A stretch of DNA of 64,000 nt from Maridesulfovibrio salexigens DSM 2638 (GCF_000023445.1 NC_012881.1:2898501-2962500), one strand, 5' to 3'. Shown: positions 52,695 to 61,930, counted from the first letter of the stretch. The notes: generated from the sequence alone by a model not told the origin. A program made the numbers and translations.

Positions 52695-53654
52695 ATGAAA
52701 TTACACAACATAGCAATCCTGACTTTTTTATTTCTTGTTACCGCCTGTGCATCAAAACCAACTCCCCCTCCCTCAAGCAAAGGGACCCAAAAAACAACAC
52801 AGGAGATCCGCATGACCCCGCCGTCCAAGAAAATCAACAGCTGGGCATATCAGCTGCAAGGCCCGAAGATATCACAACTAGCTGAATCTCCATATGATCT
52901 TTTGGTAATTGACTATTCTAAAGACGGCTCCGATAAAAACAGATTTTCTGCCAAAGAAGTATCCGTACTCCACAAATTCAATAAAACCGTACTTTGCTAC
53001 TTTTCCATCGGGGAAGCAGAAGAATATCGGTTTTACTGGCAGAAAGAGTGGAAAGAGAATCCGCCACGTTTTCTCGGACCGGAAAACCCGGACTGGGCTA
53101 AAAACTACAAAGTAAAATACTGGCGCGAAGACTGGTGGGAAACAGGACTCCGTCCTTATCTGGACCGCATAATTGAAGCCGGATTTGACGGCGTATATCT
53201 GGACATAGTCGATGCATACTGGTTCTGGCACGAACAGGGGATGGAAGTGCGGAACACTGCAGACGATATGGTCAAGCTTATCAAAAGAATTGGAGACTAT
53301 GCCCGGAAAAAAGCAGGAAAAAATTTCATTATCTGCCCTCAGAACGGTATGAGTGTGTTTAACGACTGCTCCCCGGAATACAAGGACGTCTACTTCAGAA
53401 CCATAAACATGGTCGGTCTAGAAAGCCTGCTCTTCAACTACTATAGCGAAAGCGATAAAAAATACCGCTTGCAATTGGCAAAACAACTCGCCAAGGCAGG
53501 CAAAACAATTCTTGATGTGGAATACATTGAAAAGTCGCAATACGCTGATTACCTGAAACAGGTAAAAGCACTCGATTTCAAGCTGATTCCTTACGGATCA
53601 ACACCTGACGCTGCCTTGGACGGGATTACTGATTTTTGGAAGTTTAGAAATTAA
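52695..53654 (+). CDS. GH114-type polygalactosaminidase lipoprotein
   Basis: 319 residues from ATG 52695. Signal and lipobox VTAC with Cys18. TIM-barrel of the MJ1477/TM1410 family: NSWAYQLQGP, LVIDYSKDGSD, CYFSIGEAEEYRF, FDGVYLDIVDAYWFW (conserved acidic residues), ICPQNGMS. Family members include endo-alpha-1,4-polygalactosaminidases. Divergent from pelC, so it may trim or recycle Pel outside the cell. It is distinct in sequence from the pel-operon hydrolase. Its end overlaps rcnA by 11 bases. Confidence 0.88.
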   Translation: MKLHNIAILTFLFLVTACASKPTPPPSSKGTQKTTQEIRMTPPSKKINSWAYQLQGPKISQLAESPYDLLVIDYSKDGSDKNRFSAKEVSVLHKFNKTVLCYFSIGEAEEYRFYWQKEWKENPPRFLGPENPDWAKNYKVKYWREDWWETGLRPYLDRIIEAGFDGVYLDIVDAYWFWHEQGMEVRNTADDMVKLIKRIGDYARKKAGKNFIICPQNGMSVFNDCSPEYKDVYFRTINMVGLESLLFNYYSESDKKYRLQLAKQLAKAGKTILDVEYIEKSQYADYLKQVKALDFKLIPYGSTPDAALDGITDFWKFRN

Positions 53655-55032
53655 ACCGCAGAATACCCCCGGCATTCAAGGCATTCAACGCAATGGCAAT
53701 TCCTGCCAGCATGACCAGTCCTGCGCTCAGCACAGGCAGGTTCTCAATCCACCGACGGGAACCGGAAAACCTTTCGGTAAGTTTCGAGGCCCGCACGGTC
53801 AGAATTCCGATAATGATCAACACTGCGGCAAGGCCAAGGCTGAAGGCGAGGATTAGCATTAGCCCGAACACAATGCGCCCGAAAGCAACTGAAGCTAGCA
53901 ATACGACCAAAGCAGTGGGGCAAGGCACCATCCCCCCGGCAATACCGAGGCTGAGCATGGACCACCATGATACAGGTTCGGATTCGTTGCCGTGCTCGTG
54001 CGAGTGATCATGCGAATGTCCGTGGTGGTGATCGTGGGAATGCCCATGACTATGCACAGCCCTGCGGGCAAGCATCATATATCCGACTCCGAACACCAAT
54101 GCCCCGGAAAATGCTCCCAGCCACGGATAAAGATCACCGGGCAGGAAGTAACGGGAAAGCAGCAAAGCAGCGATACCGAGGACGATAACACTTGCGACAT
54201 GGGTAATGGTCACAATGGTACCGAGGGTGAAGGCATCACGAATACGACCGCTGCGCCCTATGAGATACGCTGCAACCATGGCTTTACCGTGCCCGGGGCT
54301 GAGCGCATGCCCCATACCCAGAAAGAAGGCCAATCCAAGAGCGAACAGAATTGTTCCCGGACCAAGATTTTCCTGCGCAAGATAATCCTTAAGCGCAGCC
54401 TGACTGGAATCTTCCTGCGGGCTTGGTTTTAACCCGCTGCCATCCGCTGTTGGCGCAGGTACAGGAAAAGAGGCCCCTTGGCCTTCAACTTTCTTGGCGA
54501 AAAATTGGTAATTCAATTCTCGTGAATCAGGTGAAGTCCTGACTACACTGAATTGCGGGTCAGCCTGCACCTTCCACTTCAACCACTTCAACTCCCCGGT
54601 CTGAAAATTGTTGTCTGAAAATTTCAGGTAATGTTTACCAAAATCCTCGTCCGGCAAAGGTATGGCATAAACGAGATTAGAGCGCAGCCCGTTATTATAC
54701 CCACCAGGAGCCGCTGAGACTGAATCATAATACAGTTCAGGGACAACAGGCTTCTCATCTAAATAGATTTCCAGATTTGGAAGCAGCAGGTAATTGATAT
54801 CCCGCGAGAGCTTTCTTTCCTCTGCTCCGGACACCTTACCGTCATGATCGGCATCAGGAATAAGTGTAGCGGTGATGGATGGCCCGATGGAAGTATCATA
54901 AACAATAAGCAGCCTCGTCCCTTCGTTCATAACTGTGGTTTCCTGCACAACTTCCCCTAAAGGATGGGCTTGCGCAACTACCCCACTCAGACAATAGATC
55001 AGGACAATAAATATGATAAACAGCTTTCGCAC
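53644..55032 (-). CDS. NicO/RcnA-family nickel/cobalt exporter, fused N-domain
   Basis: 462 residues. A signal-like N-terminus, then a DUF1007-like periplasmic domain (about 20-200) with an EF-hand-like loop DADHDGKVSGAEE, and a C-terminal NicO transporter: HALSPGHGKAMVAAYL in the membrane core, a His-rich cytosolic or periplasmic loop (HSHGHSHDHHHGHSHD and on), and GGMVPCPTALVVLL. Likely exports Ni or Co. Divergent from tetR, so the TetR operators could also affect it. The fusion to DUF1007 is seen in other bacteria. Confidence 0.88.
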   Translation of the reverse strand: MRKLFIIFIVLIYCLSGVVAQAHPLGEVVQETTVMNEGTRLLIVYDTSIGPSITATLIPDADHDGKVSGAEERKLSRDINYLLLPNLEIYLDEKPVVPELYYDSVSAAPGGYNNGLRSNLVYAIPLPDEDFGKHYLKFSDNNFQTGELKWLKWKVQADPQFSVVRTSPDSRELNYQFFAKKVEGQGASFPVPAPTADGSGLKPSPQEDSSQAALKDYLAQENLGPGTILFALGLAFFLGMGHALSPGHGKAMVAAYLIGRSGRIRDAFTLGTIVTITHVASVIVLGIAALLLSRYFLPGDLYPWLGAFSGALVFGVGYMMLARRAVHSHGHSHDHHHGHSHDHSHEHGNESEPVSWWSMLSLGIAGGMVPCPTALVVLLASVAFGRIVFGLMLILAFSLGLAAVLIIIGILTVRASKLTERFSGSRRWIENLPVLSAGLVMLAGIAIALNALNAGGILRFNF

Positions 55033-55092
55033 TTTGAATATTTCCTCTCGATAATCTTGGATTCACTCACACCAAATTGTCATAGATAGAAG

Positions 55093-55121
55093 TTGACAGC
55101 AATAGGGTGCAAAGCTATACA
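55093..55121 (+). promoter_or_regulatory. Sigma70 promoter candidate of tetR-dctPQM
   Basis: TTGACA (55093-55098, full -35), 17-nt spacer, TATACA (55116-55121). The start site would be about 55128, just before the twin operators at 55132-55162. Confidence 0.6.
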
Positions 55122-55131
55122 CCATAAAAAA

Positions 55132-55162
55132 TGACCAGCGGTCACTTTATGACCCAAGGTCA
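55132..55162. promoter_or_regulatory. Twin TetR operators TGACCnnnGGTCA
   Basis: Two perfect 13-bp palindromes, TGACCAGCGGTCA (55132-55144) and TGACCCAAGGTCA (55150-55162), centres 18 bases apart, between the promoter candidate and tetR. Two full turns between centres suits two dimers on one face. Likely autoregulation of the TetR gene and the TRAP genes. Confidence 0.7.
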
Positions 55163-55187
55163 CAAAAACAAGTAACCAGAAAACCAA

Positions 55188-55814
55188 ATGGCTAGAAAAC
55201 AACAGGAAAAATCTCTTCAAACCAAGAAAGAGCTCATGGAAGCCGCCAACGAACTTTTCGGTAAGAAAGGTTTCGTGGAAACCACAGTGGCAGAAATCAC
55301 CAAATATGCGGGATACGCCAAAGGCAGTTTTTACCGCCATTGGGTAAGTAAGGACAAACTTTTTCTGGAAATTGTAGAAGAAAAACTGACCGAATATCGC
55401 AATTCCCGTGATGACCGCTTGGGCAAGGCAGAATCCCTTGAAGAGGTCATGAACATTATCTGGGATTTTCTGGAAAACATTGTCCGCGATCAAAACTGGG
55501 CCAAAGTTTTTCTGGAATTCACCATCTACGCTTCACGAGTGCCGGAACTGCGTGAAGACCTTAGTCTGAGTCAGTACCGCCTTTCTGAAGATGTATTTGC
55601 AGATCTGGTTCGCGATTTTGTTGAGACCGACTATCCCCCGGAGAAGATCGGAGCCTTCAACACTGTTCTATTTGAAGGATACATGGTCAGAAGTTCCATT
55701 GAAACAGGATTTATGATCCAGAACAACAACGGAGCCGGACTGATAGATTTTAACGATGTGCGCGAAGCGGCGGTAACTCTGGCCTTAACCAACGGACTGA
55801 AAAAAGCTGAATAG
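55188..55814 (+). CDS. TetR-family regulator
   Basis: 208 residues. HTH about 10-57: QTKKELMEAANELFGKKGF, then TVAEITKYAGYAKGSFYRHW with the recognition helix. C-terminal ligand domain not assigned. ATG 55188 is 26 bases after the second palindrome. Lies upstream of dctPQM in the same direction, 33 bases before dctP, so it likely controls that transporter and itself. Confidence 0.92.
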   Translation: MARKQQEKSLQTKKELMEAANELFGKKGFVETTVAEITKYAGYAKGSFYRHWVSKDKLFLEIVEEKLTEYRNSRDDRLGKAESLEEVMNIIWDFLENIVRDQNWAKVFLEFTIYASRVPELREDLSLSQYRLSEDVFADLVRDFVETDYPPEKIGAFNTVLFEGYMVRSSIETGFMIQNNNGAGLIDFNDVREAAVTLALTNGLKKAE

Positions 55815-55847
55815 ACAGCCATTTTAAGATAAAAAAACGGAGGGAAC

Positions 55848-56858
55848 ATGAAAAAAATTTTAATTACAGTAGTGGCCGCTGCCATGTGCATGTGCGCCCT
55901 GCCGCTCACAGCAGGTGCAAAATCAGTTAACCTGACCTACTCAAACTTTTTCCCGCCCACACATATCCAGTCCAAACTGGCTCAGCAGTGGAGCGATGAA
56001 GTTACCAAGCGCACCGAGGGCCGCGTGACCATCGCCTACTTTCCCGGCGGAACCCTGACCAAAGCTAAACAATGCTACGATGGCGTAGTTGAAGGCCTTT
56101 CCGATATCGGTATGTCCGCTCTTGCATATTCCCGTGGACGCTTCCCGACTATGGCTGCAGTAGACCTTCCGCTGGGTTACAAATCCGGAGTTGCTGCAAC
56201 CAAGGTGGCAAACGCGGTTTACGATAAGTTCCAGCCAAAGGAACTGCGCGACGTAAAGGTTCTTTTTTTCCATGCCCACGGTCCCGGCCTGCTCTTCACT
56301 GTCCAAAAACCGGTTAAGACCCTTGAAGATATCAAAGGAATGAAACTGCGTGGAACCGGAAACTCCGCCCAGTTGCTCAAAGCCCTCGGTGCAGCTCCTG
56401 TTGCCATGTCCATGCCCGACTCCTATCAGGCCATCCGCAAAGGCGTTGTCGACGGCGGAGTATACCCCATGGAAACCAATAAGGGTTGGAAAATGGGCGA
56501 AGTAGTTGACTACTGTACACTTGATTACCCTGTCGGATACACCACCACTTTCTTTGCAGTCATGAATAAGGATAAGTGGGAAGCTATTTCCGAGCAGGAC
56601 CGAAAAATCATTATGGAAATCAGCAAAGAATTTGCCGCCAAGCACGGTCAGGCTTGGGATGAAAGCGACAAAGAAGGTCGCGAGTTCCTGACCCAGAAAG
56701 GTGGCCAGTTCATCGAGCTGAGCGAAGCCGAAGGTAAACGCTGGAAAGAAAAAGCCGCGCCCATGATGGATGATTACATCAAGAAAGCAGGCAAGAAAAA
56801 AATAGACGGCAAAGCAATCCTCGACTTCACAGTAGGGACTTTGAACAACATTCAGTAA
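55848..56858 (+). CDS. TRAP transporter substrate-binding protein DctP
   Basis: 336 residues. Signal peptide with cleavage near AGA24 (ALPLTAGA-KSVN). DctP fold: NLTYSNFFPPTHIQSKLAQQW (by key residues NLTYSN, PPTHIQS), TIAYFPGGTLTKAKQCYDGV, and the carboxylate-binding segment KLRGTGNSAQL with the conserved Arg that grips an organic acid. The ligand is unknown. GGAGGG precedes the ATG. Confidence 0.92.
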   Translation: MKKILITVVAAAMCMCALPLTAGAKSVNLTYSNFFPPTHIQSKLAQQWSDEVTKRTEGRVTIAYFPGGTLTKAKQCYDGVVEGLSDIGMSALAYSRGRFPTMAAVDLPLGYKSGVAATKVANAVYDKFQPKELRDVKVLFFHAHGPGLLFTVQKPVKTLEDIKGMKLRGTGNSAQLLKALGAAPVAMSMPDSYQAIRKGVVDGGVYPMETNKGWKMGEVVDYCTLDYPVGYTTTFFAVMNKDKWEAISEQDRKIIMEISKEFAAKHGQAWDESDKEGREFLTQKGGQFIELSEAEGKRWKEKAAPMMDDYIKKAGKKKIDGKAILDFTVGTLNNIQ

Positions 56859-56882
56859 TCACAGGATAATCTGGAGAACATC

Positions 56883-56911
56883 TCCCCCACTCTGTTATGC
56901 GGAGTGGGGGA
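56883..56911 (+). terminator. Hairpin between dctP and dctQ
   Basis: tcccccactc (56883-56892) with gagtggggga (56902-56911), 9-nt loop, followed by aattttg. A partial terminator here would favour binding protein over permease. An in-frame ATG at 56897 lies in the loop. Confidence 0.6.
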
Positions 56912-56935
56912 AATTTTGTAAATTTGGAGATTGTA

Positions 56936-57421
56936 GTGGGTAATCAAGTCATAGGCCTCATTAATAAATTTGAGGCATTGTTAAAAAATATTGCCGCCGT
57001 ATGCTTGATCGGCATGGCCCTATTAACCGGGGCGGATATTCTTTCACGCGGCGCGCTGGACACCCCCATTTTCGGGGTAGAAGATATTGTAGCCGTGCTG
57101 GCTGTTCTGACTACAGGACTAGCCCTTGGCTATGCCGAGAGCCAAAAGGCAAACATAGGTGTGGAATTCCTGTACAGTAAAATGAATGCCCGAACCCGGC
57201 GCACTGTTAAGATCTGCACGACTTCCTTAAGTGTTGCTCTTTTTGGGCTGGTTACCTGGAGACTATATCTTTACGGCTGCTCCATGCGTGAATCCGGGGA
57301 AGTTTCAATGACCCTTGAATTACCTACTGACATGGTCATTTTCGCACTGACTTTCGGTTTTGGTTGCTTCACTCTCACCCTGCTGAAAGAACTCATCATG
57401 CTTTTCAAAGGGGAAGAATAA
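56936..57421 (+). CDS. TRAP transporter small permease DctQ
   Basis: 161 residues from GTG 56936, which has GGAG six bases upstream; the ATG at 56897 lies in a hairpin loop. Four membrane helices, the usual DctQ topology. Its stop is directly followed by the dctM ATG, so the two are coupled. Confidence 0.85.
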   Translation: MGNQVIGLINKFEALLKNIAAVCLIGMALLTGADILSRGALDTPIFGVEDIVAVLAVLTTGLALGYAESQKANIGVEFLYSKMNARTRRTVKICTTSLSVALFGLVTWRLYLYGCSMRESGEVSMTLELPTDMVIFALTFGFGCFTLTLLKELIMLFKGEE

Positions 57422-58735
57422 ATGGAACCGACCACTCTTGGAATTATCGGCATATTTGTGATGCTGGCCCTGCTCATGACCCGCATGCCTGTGGCCTACG
57501 TTATGACGCTTGTCGGCTTCGGCGGATTTTCCATGCTGATTTCCGTTAAAGGCGGTATGAACCTGCTTTCACGCAGCTTTTACGACACTTTTTCATCATA
57601 CAGCCTGTCCACCATTCCCCTGTTCATCCTCATGGGCCAGTTAGCCTTCAACAGCGGGATCAGCCGCAGGCTCTACAGTGCAGCTTACCATTTCTTTGGC
57701 CATATTCAGGGCGGCTTGGCCATGGCGACAGTTGCCGCATGCACCGCTTTCGGTTCGGTCTGCGGCTCGAGCCCTGCTACCGCTGCAACAATGGCGACTG
57801 TCGGTATCCCGGAAATGAAACGCTATGGATACTCCAACTCCCTCGCAGCAGGTTCTGTTGCTTCCGGCGGTGGGCTGGGTATGATCATGCCTCCCAGTAT
57901 CGTGCTCATCGTCTACGGCATCCTCACCGAGCAATCAATCGGCGAGCTGTTCATGGCCGGAATTCTGCCCTCGGTAGTGCTGACCATCCTGTTTATCATC
58001 GCCATTGCCATAGTATGTCACCGCGATCCCAGCCTCGGTCCCAAAGGCGAAACTTTCCCCTTGAGCGCCAAACTCAAGTCCCTGATGGGCCTGATGGATA
58101 CCATTGCCGTATTCGCTCTTGTGATCGGCGGTATGTTCTTTGGATTCTTTACTCCCAACGAATCAGCGGCTGTCGGCGTATTGGGAATTCTCACACTTGG
58201 AATCATTAAACGTCAGCTGACTTGGCAGGCTTTTGTAAATTCTCTTTATGAAACCCTGCGCACATCAGTAATGGTCCTGTTTCTCGTTGCCGGAGCGCTG
58301 ATTTTCGGTAAATTCCTAGCCGTAACCCGCATTCCTTTCAATGTAGCTGAATGGACTGCTTCATTCGACCTGCATCCACTGATCATCGTTTCGATGATCC
58401 TCATCGTCTACTTTATTGGCGGCTGCATCATGGACGCTCTGGCCCTTATCATGCTGACTATCCCGGTATTCTACCCGGTTATAACCACACTTGGATTCGA
58501 TCCGATCTGGTTCGGGGTTATTATTGTGCTGGTTACCCAGATCGGGGTCATCACTCCGCCCGTAGGGATTAACGTTTACGTGGTCTACGGTATGGCTCAG
58601 AAATTTGCCCCCGATATTACGCTTGAGGATATATTCAAGGGAACCATGCCCTTTCTGCTGGCAATTTTAGTGGGAATAGTACTCTTCGCAATCTTCCCCC
58701 AGATCATTTTGTATCTGCCACAAGCGATGTATTAA
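57422..58735 (+). CDS. TRAP transporter large permease DctM
   Basis: 437 residues, about twelve membrane helices, DctM/TRAP-4TM-12TM family with GSVCGSSPATAATMATVGIPEM and IMPPSIVLIVYGILTE (key residues SSPATAATMAT, MPPSI), marks of the Na-coupled substrate site. Ends at a terminator. dctP-dctQ-dctM form a complete transporter. Confidence 0.93.
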   Translation: MEPTTLGIIGIFVMLALLMTRMPVAYVMTLVGFGGFSMLISVKGGMNLLSRSFYDTFSSYSLSTIPLFILMGQLAFNSGISRRLYSAAYHFFGHIQGGLAMATVAACTAFGSVCGSSPATAATMATVGIPEMKRYGYSNSLAAGSVASGGGLGMIMPPSIVLIVYGILTEQSIGELFMAGILPSVVLTILFIIAIAIVCHRDPSLGPKGETFPLSAKLKSLMGLMDTIAVFALVIGGMFFGFFTPNESAAVGVLGILTLGIIKRQLTWQAFVNSLYETLRTSVMVLFLVAGALIFGKFLAVTRIPFNVAEWTASFDLHPLIIVSMILIVYFIGGCIMDALALIMLTIPVFYPVITTLGFDPIWFGVIIVLVTQIGVITPPVGINVYVVYGMAQKFAPDITLEDIFKGTMPFLLAILVGIVLFAIFPQIILYLPQAMY

Positions 58736-58758
58736 AAGATACGGTTCATAGAAAATAT

Positions 58759-58796
58759 ACAAACCTCAGTTTCAGTTGAAACTGCGGTTTGTATTT
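58759..58796. terminator. Terminator after dctM
   Basis: acaaacc (58759-58765) with ggtttgt (58786-58792), extended by cagtttc/gaaactg pairing with one mismatch, then atttttac. Confidence 0.75.
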
Positions 58797-58808
58797 TTAC
58801 ACAATAAA

Positions 58809-59120
58809 CTACCTAAAATAATTATAGATCTGTTCAACCAATCCGGTAATTGAAGATATATGACCGATTCTATCAAGCGAGAGTTTAACTAAATTTTTAT
58901 CTGGATCCTTCTTCGCCAGTTCAAGCCTAATTATCGCTAACTCACTTATGATAGTATCATATTTTTTGATATCTGAACTTTGGACAAAATTGATCTTAGC
59001 CAATTCTTTTTCAATTCGCTTCAAGATATCATTAAGGTCCGTATCTTCTTTTTCAGAAGCATGTTGTTCATTAACAACCTGACACCCAATGACAGAATTA
59101 TAATTATTTATCGCTCCCAC
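58809..59120 (-). CDS. Hypothetical NNY-motif protein
   Basis: 103 residues from GTG 59120, chosen because AGAGGG lies six bases upstream and the gene starts right after the preceding stop (TGATGTG). The N-terminal segment GAINNYNSVIGCQVVNEQ resembles short Asn-rich beta-repeat leaders seen in small bacterial conflict-associated proteins; a coiled coil follows (DLNDILKRIEKELAKI to VKLSLDRIG). Family not recognised. Coupled to the membrane protein upstream on the same strand. Confidence 0.55.
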   Translation of the reverse strand: MGAINNYNSVIGCQVVNEQHASEKEDTDLNDILKRIEKELAKINFVQSSDIKKYDTIISELAIIRLELAKKDPDKNLVKLSLDRIGHISSITGLVEQIYNYFR

Positions 59121-59121
59121 A

Positions 59122-59754
59122 TCAGCCCTCTTGTATCGATTGTTCATATATTTTTGATGCAAAATTATTTATAGAATCATTTCCACCGATATTAACTGTT
59201 TCAATTTCTAATTTAACATCTTTAGAATTTTCATTTTGCATAGACTGATCAACTGCATTTTTAGCCTTAATGATTTGTGCTTCGTCAAAGGAATAAAAAA
59301 GAGGCTTACTACCTGCATTAGTTTCAAGCATAAGGCTATATAATACAGGTGGATTCTGTTTGATCTTGTTCCAAATCTCCCACTCTCGTTCAACTTCTGC
59401 CTTATCACTTTTCCACTTTTTCTGTTCATCCCCATAAGTAGAATAGGCAGTTAAAATAAATAAACAGACGACAGCTACAGCCACAATAACCGCACCTAAC
59501 GATAAATCGAAGAAGAATCTACAGATAGCCCAAGCTATTGCTGCAAAAACGAAGCTACCACCAATGCTGCCAAAATTAAATTCGGGCTCAGAGTCAGTGA
59601 AAGTAGGTTCAGGTTCATTAAAAGGAATTTCTTTTTTTGAAACAGAGGTGGCGGCGATATTACTAATTTGCCAGGTAGTATTACCGCTATTTATCACATG
59701 CTCGTTAACTTCAAACTCAGAACTGGTTGATTCGATATACCTTTTGTAATTCAT
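59122..59754 (-). CDS. DUF6232-like membrane protein
   Basis: 210 residues. N-terminal segment with WQISNIAATSVSKKE, two membrane helices (FVFAAIAWAICRFFF, AVIVAVAVVCLFILTAY), then a soluble tail with LMLETNAGSKPLFYSFDEAQI. Resembles DUF6232, a family of unknown function. AT-rich, unlike the nearby TRAP genes, and overlaps or abuts the NNY-motif gene, so the pair is likely one accessory unit. AAAGGAG lies near the start. Confidence 0.65.
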   Translation of the reverse strand: MNYKRYIESTSSEFEVNEHVINSGNTTWQISNIAATSVSKKEIPFNEPEPTFTDSEPEFNFGSIGGSFVFAAIAWAICRFFFDLSLGAVIVAVAVVCLFILTAYSTYGDEQKKWKSDKAEVEREWEIWNKIKQNPPVLYSLMLETNAGSKPLFYSFDEAQIIKAKNAVDQSMQNENSKDVKLEIETVNIGGNDSINNFASKIYEQSIQEG

Positions 59755-59928
59755 AAGTGACTCCTTTTAAATAGAATATGACATAATGTGTAAATCTATT
59801 CTCATATATTAAAAGTAATTACAAATAAAAAAACAAAACTAGATACAAATAACTCCTTACAAACACGCTAATCGTCGTCGCTTATACGAGACCAACCACT
59901 GTACAATCTATATTTTAGCAAATAAAAA

Positions 59929-59951
59929 GCCGCAGTACTTAATACTGCGGC
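59929..59951. terminator. Terminator after the SLC13 gene
   Basis: 9-bp perfect stem gccgcagta (59929-59937) and tactgcggc (59943-59951), with TTTTTATTT on the minus strand after it. Confidence 0.85.
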
Positions 59952-59977
59952 TTCGATCTTTACAAACAATGCTAAGC

Positions 59978-61783
59978 CTAAAAAAACAATCTCATCCCCG
60001 CCACCAACACGACCAAAAAGATGATAGTCATCCCGGCACCGGCGCGGAGATAATCAACAGCTTTTAAACCAGCCGGACGCATGACCAGAGCATTTACCTG
60101 ATGTGTGGGCAGGATGAAGGTATTGGAAGCAGCTAAGGCAACTGTCATAGCTGCTACACGCGGGTCAGCTCCGCATGAAAGAGCCAGGTTCATGGACAAT
60201 GGCACCAGTAAAACTGTGGCCCCTACATTGGAAGTGAACAGGGTAAAAAAAGAAGTTAGCAGCCCGATACAGATAAGCAAAACAGTAGGCGATGGAACTC
60301 CAACAGCGTTCATAAGCATATCAGCAATCATTTTGGCAGCCCCGGTATTTTCAAAAGCAAGCCCCAACGGAATTAATCCAGCCAACAGGAATACAGTCAT
60401 CCAGTCCACGGAACGGTATGCTTCATCAATAGTCAGCACCTTACCTAAAATCATTGCCATGGCTCCGAACAATAACGAAATGGAAAGCTGGATATCCAGC
60501 ACCAGAATCATAAACATGGTCACCGCGAGACATCCAAGAGCAAATGGAGCCTTATCCTCACGCTGCAATTCACCTTGTATCGGTTCAGTAAAAATAAAAT
60601 CGTTTTGATCCTTAAACTGATGGAATGCACTCCACTTACCATGCAGCAAAAATGCATTACCTTCACTGACAACCAAATCGGAGAGATCGCTGATAATCAT
60701 CTCGTGACCTACATACACAGCCAATGGAACTACACCAAATTTCTTACGCAGCTGAATATCTCTGACAGTCATTCCAACAAATTGAGATCTGGGAGAAACA
60801 ATCCCTTCCATGATCCCCGAATTAGTAGGTGCAAGATCATCAGCGAAAACTTTCAATTCATGGGAATACGACCAGCCATAGTCAGCTGCGAGTTTTTTGA
60901 TAAACATGGCCTCGCCGATTACGGCAATAGTATCTCCGGGACAAAGAGTATCTTCCGGTCGGGGAGCAACATTTCTCTTATGAGTAACTGCGTTATACGA
61001 AGCCAATACAGAACAGGCGTAGTTTGAACGAATTTGGAGCTCAGAAAGACACTGTTCATTAAAACCATGAACAGGTATTTTCATTTCATAGATCTCGCCC
61101 ACTTCATGATAAGTTTTATCCAGCAAAGGCGAAAGCGGTCCACTAACCTTGCTGGCTTTAGTATGAGGCAGGATCCATTTTCCAAACACATTGAAGTACA
61201 GCAAAGCGGAAACTATAAGCATAATCCCGATCGGTGTCATACTGAACATTCCAAAATGTTCATAGCTGACACCACGCACGATCAGTAAATCATTCAGCAA
61301 AATCAGAGGGCTTGACCCGACAAGAGTCAAAGTGCCACCGATAATGGCACAAAAAGCCATAGGCAATAAAATGTGCGAAGCCGGAACCCCGGTCTGAGTA
61401 GAAATTCGTCTCGCAGCCGGCATAAAGAGCGCAGCAGCTCCGATGTTCTGCATGAAGCCGGATATCCCGGCCACGGTTGCAGAAACCATAGAAGTAATCT
61501 TCCTTTCGTCTCTTCCGGCAAACTTGAGAATCAATTGAGCAAGCTTATTCATTACACCGGTCTTATCAAGACCGGCCCCAATTATGATCACAGCAATGAT
61601 GGATACTACAGCGTTACTGCTTAACCCACTGATTGCCTGCTGTGGAGTAACCAAACCGAGTAACGGCAGACAAACCATGACCATAATACCGACCATGTCT
61701 ACTCGTACCCATTCAAATATAAAGAAAAGTACGACTAAAAATAGAACCGCAAGAACTAAAATAATATCGGGAGTAATAGGCAT
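59978..61783 (-). CDS. SLC13/NadC-family permease with TrkA-C domains
   Basis: 601 residues. A divalent anion/Na symporter fold: membrane helices about 1-200 and 400-600, separated by two TrkA-C (RCK_C) domains (about 215-375) carrying small-molecule-binding loops such as PEDTLCPGDTIAVIGE. The DASS/CitT-like motif FTSNVGATVLLVP and the ANTFILPTHQVN region near the end are typical. Could carry sulfate, dicarboxylates or similar. Single gene. Confidence 0.9.
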   Translation of the reverse strand: MPITPDIILVLAVLFLVVLFFIFEWVRVDMVGIMVMVCLPLLGLVTPQQAISGLSSNAVVSIIAVIIIGAGLDKTGVMNKLAQLILKFAGRDERKITSMVSATVAGISGFMQNIGAAALFMPAARRISTQTGVPASHILLPMAFCAIIGGTLTLVGSSPLILLNDLLIVRGVSYEHFGMFSMTPIGIMLIVSALLYFNVFGKWILPHTKASKVSGPLSPLLDKTYHEVGEIYEMKIPVHGFNEQCLSELQIRSNYACSVLASYNAVTHKRNVAPRPEDTLCPGDTIAVIGEAMFIKKLAADYGWSYSHELKVFADDLAPTNSGIMEGIVSPRSQFVGMTVRDIQLRKKFGVVPLAVYVGHEMIISDLSDLVVSEGNAFLLHGKWSAFHQFKDQNDFIFTEPIQGELQREDKAPFALGCLAVTMFMILVLDIQLSISLLFGAMAMILGKVLTIDEAYRSVDWMTVFLLAGLIPLGLAFENTGAAKMIADMLMNAVGVPSPTVLLICIGLLTSFFTLFTSNVGATVLLVPLSMNLALSCGADPRVAAMTVALAASNTFILPTHQVNALVMRPAGLKAVDYLRAGAGMTIIFLVVLVAGMRLFF

Positions 61784-61930
61784 ATCTAATTTAGAATTCC
61801 TTAAAAAAATGAGTTTACATTATCTAAAATGCCTCAGTTCTATTTCTAACACAAGGGAGCATTTAAGGACATCTTGTTATAAAATTTCATTTCCTCGTAC
61901 CTTCCAAAACCAATCCCGCCCCAAACAAAT

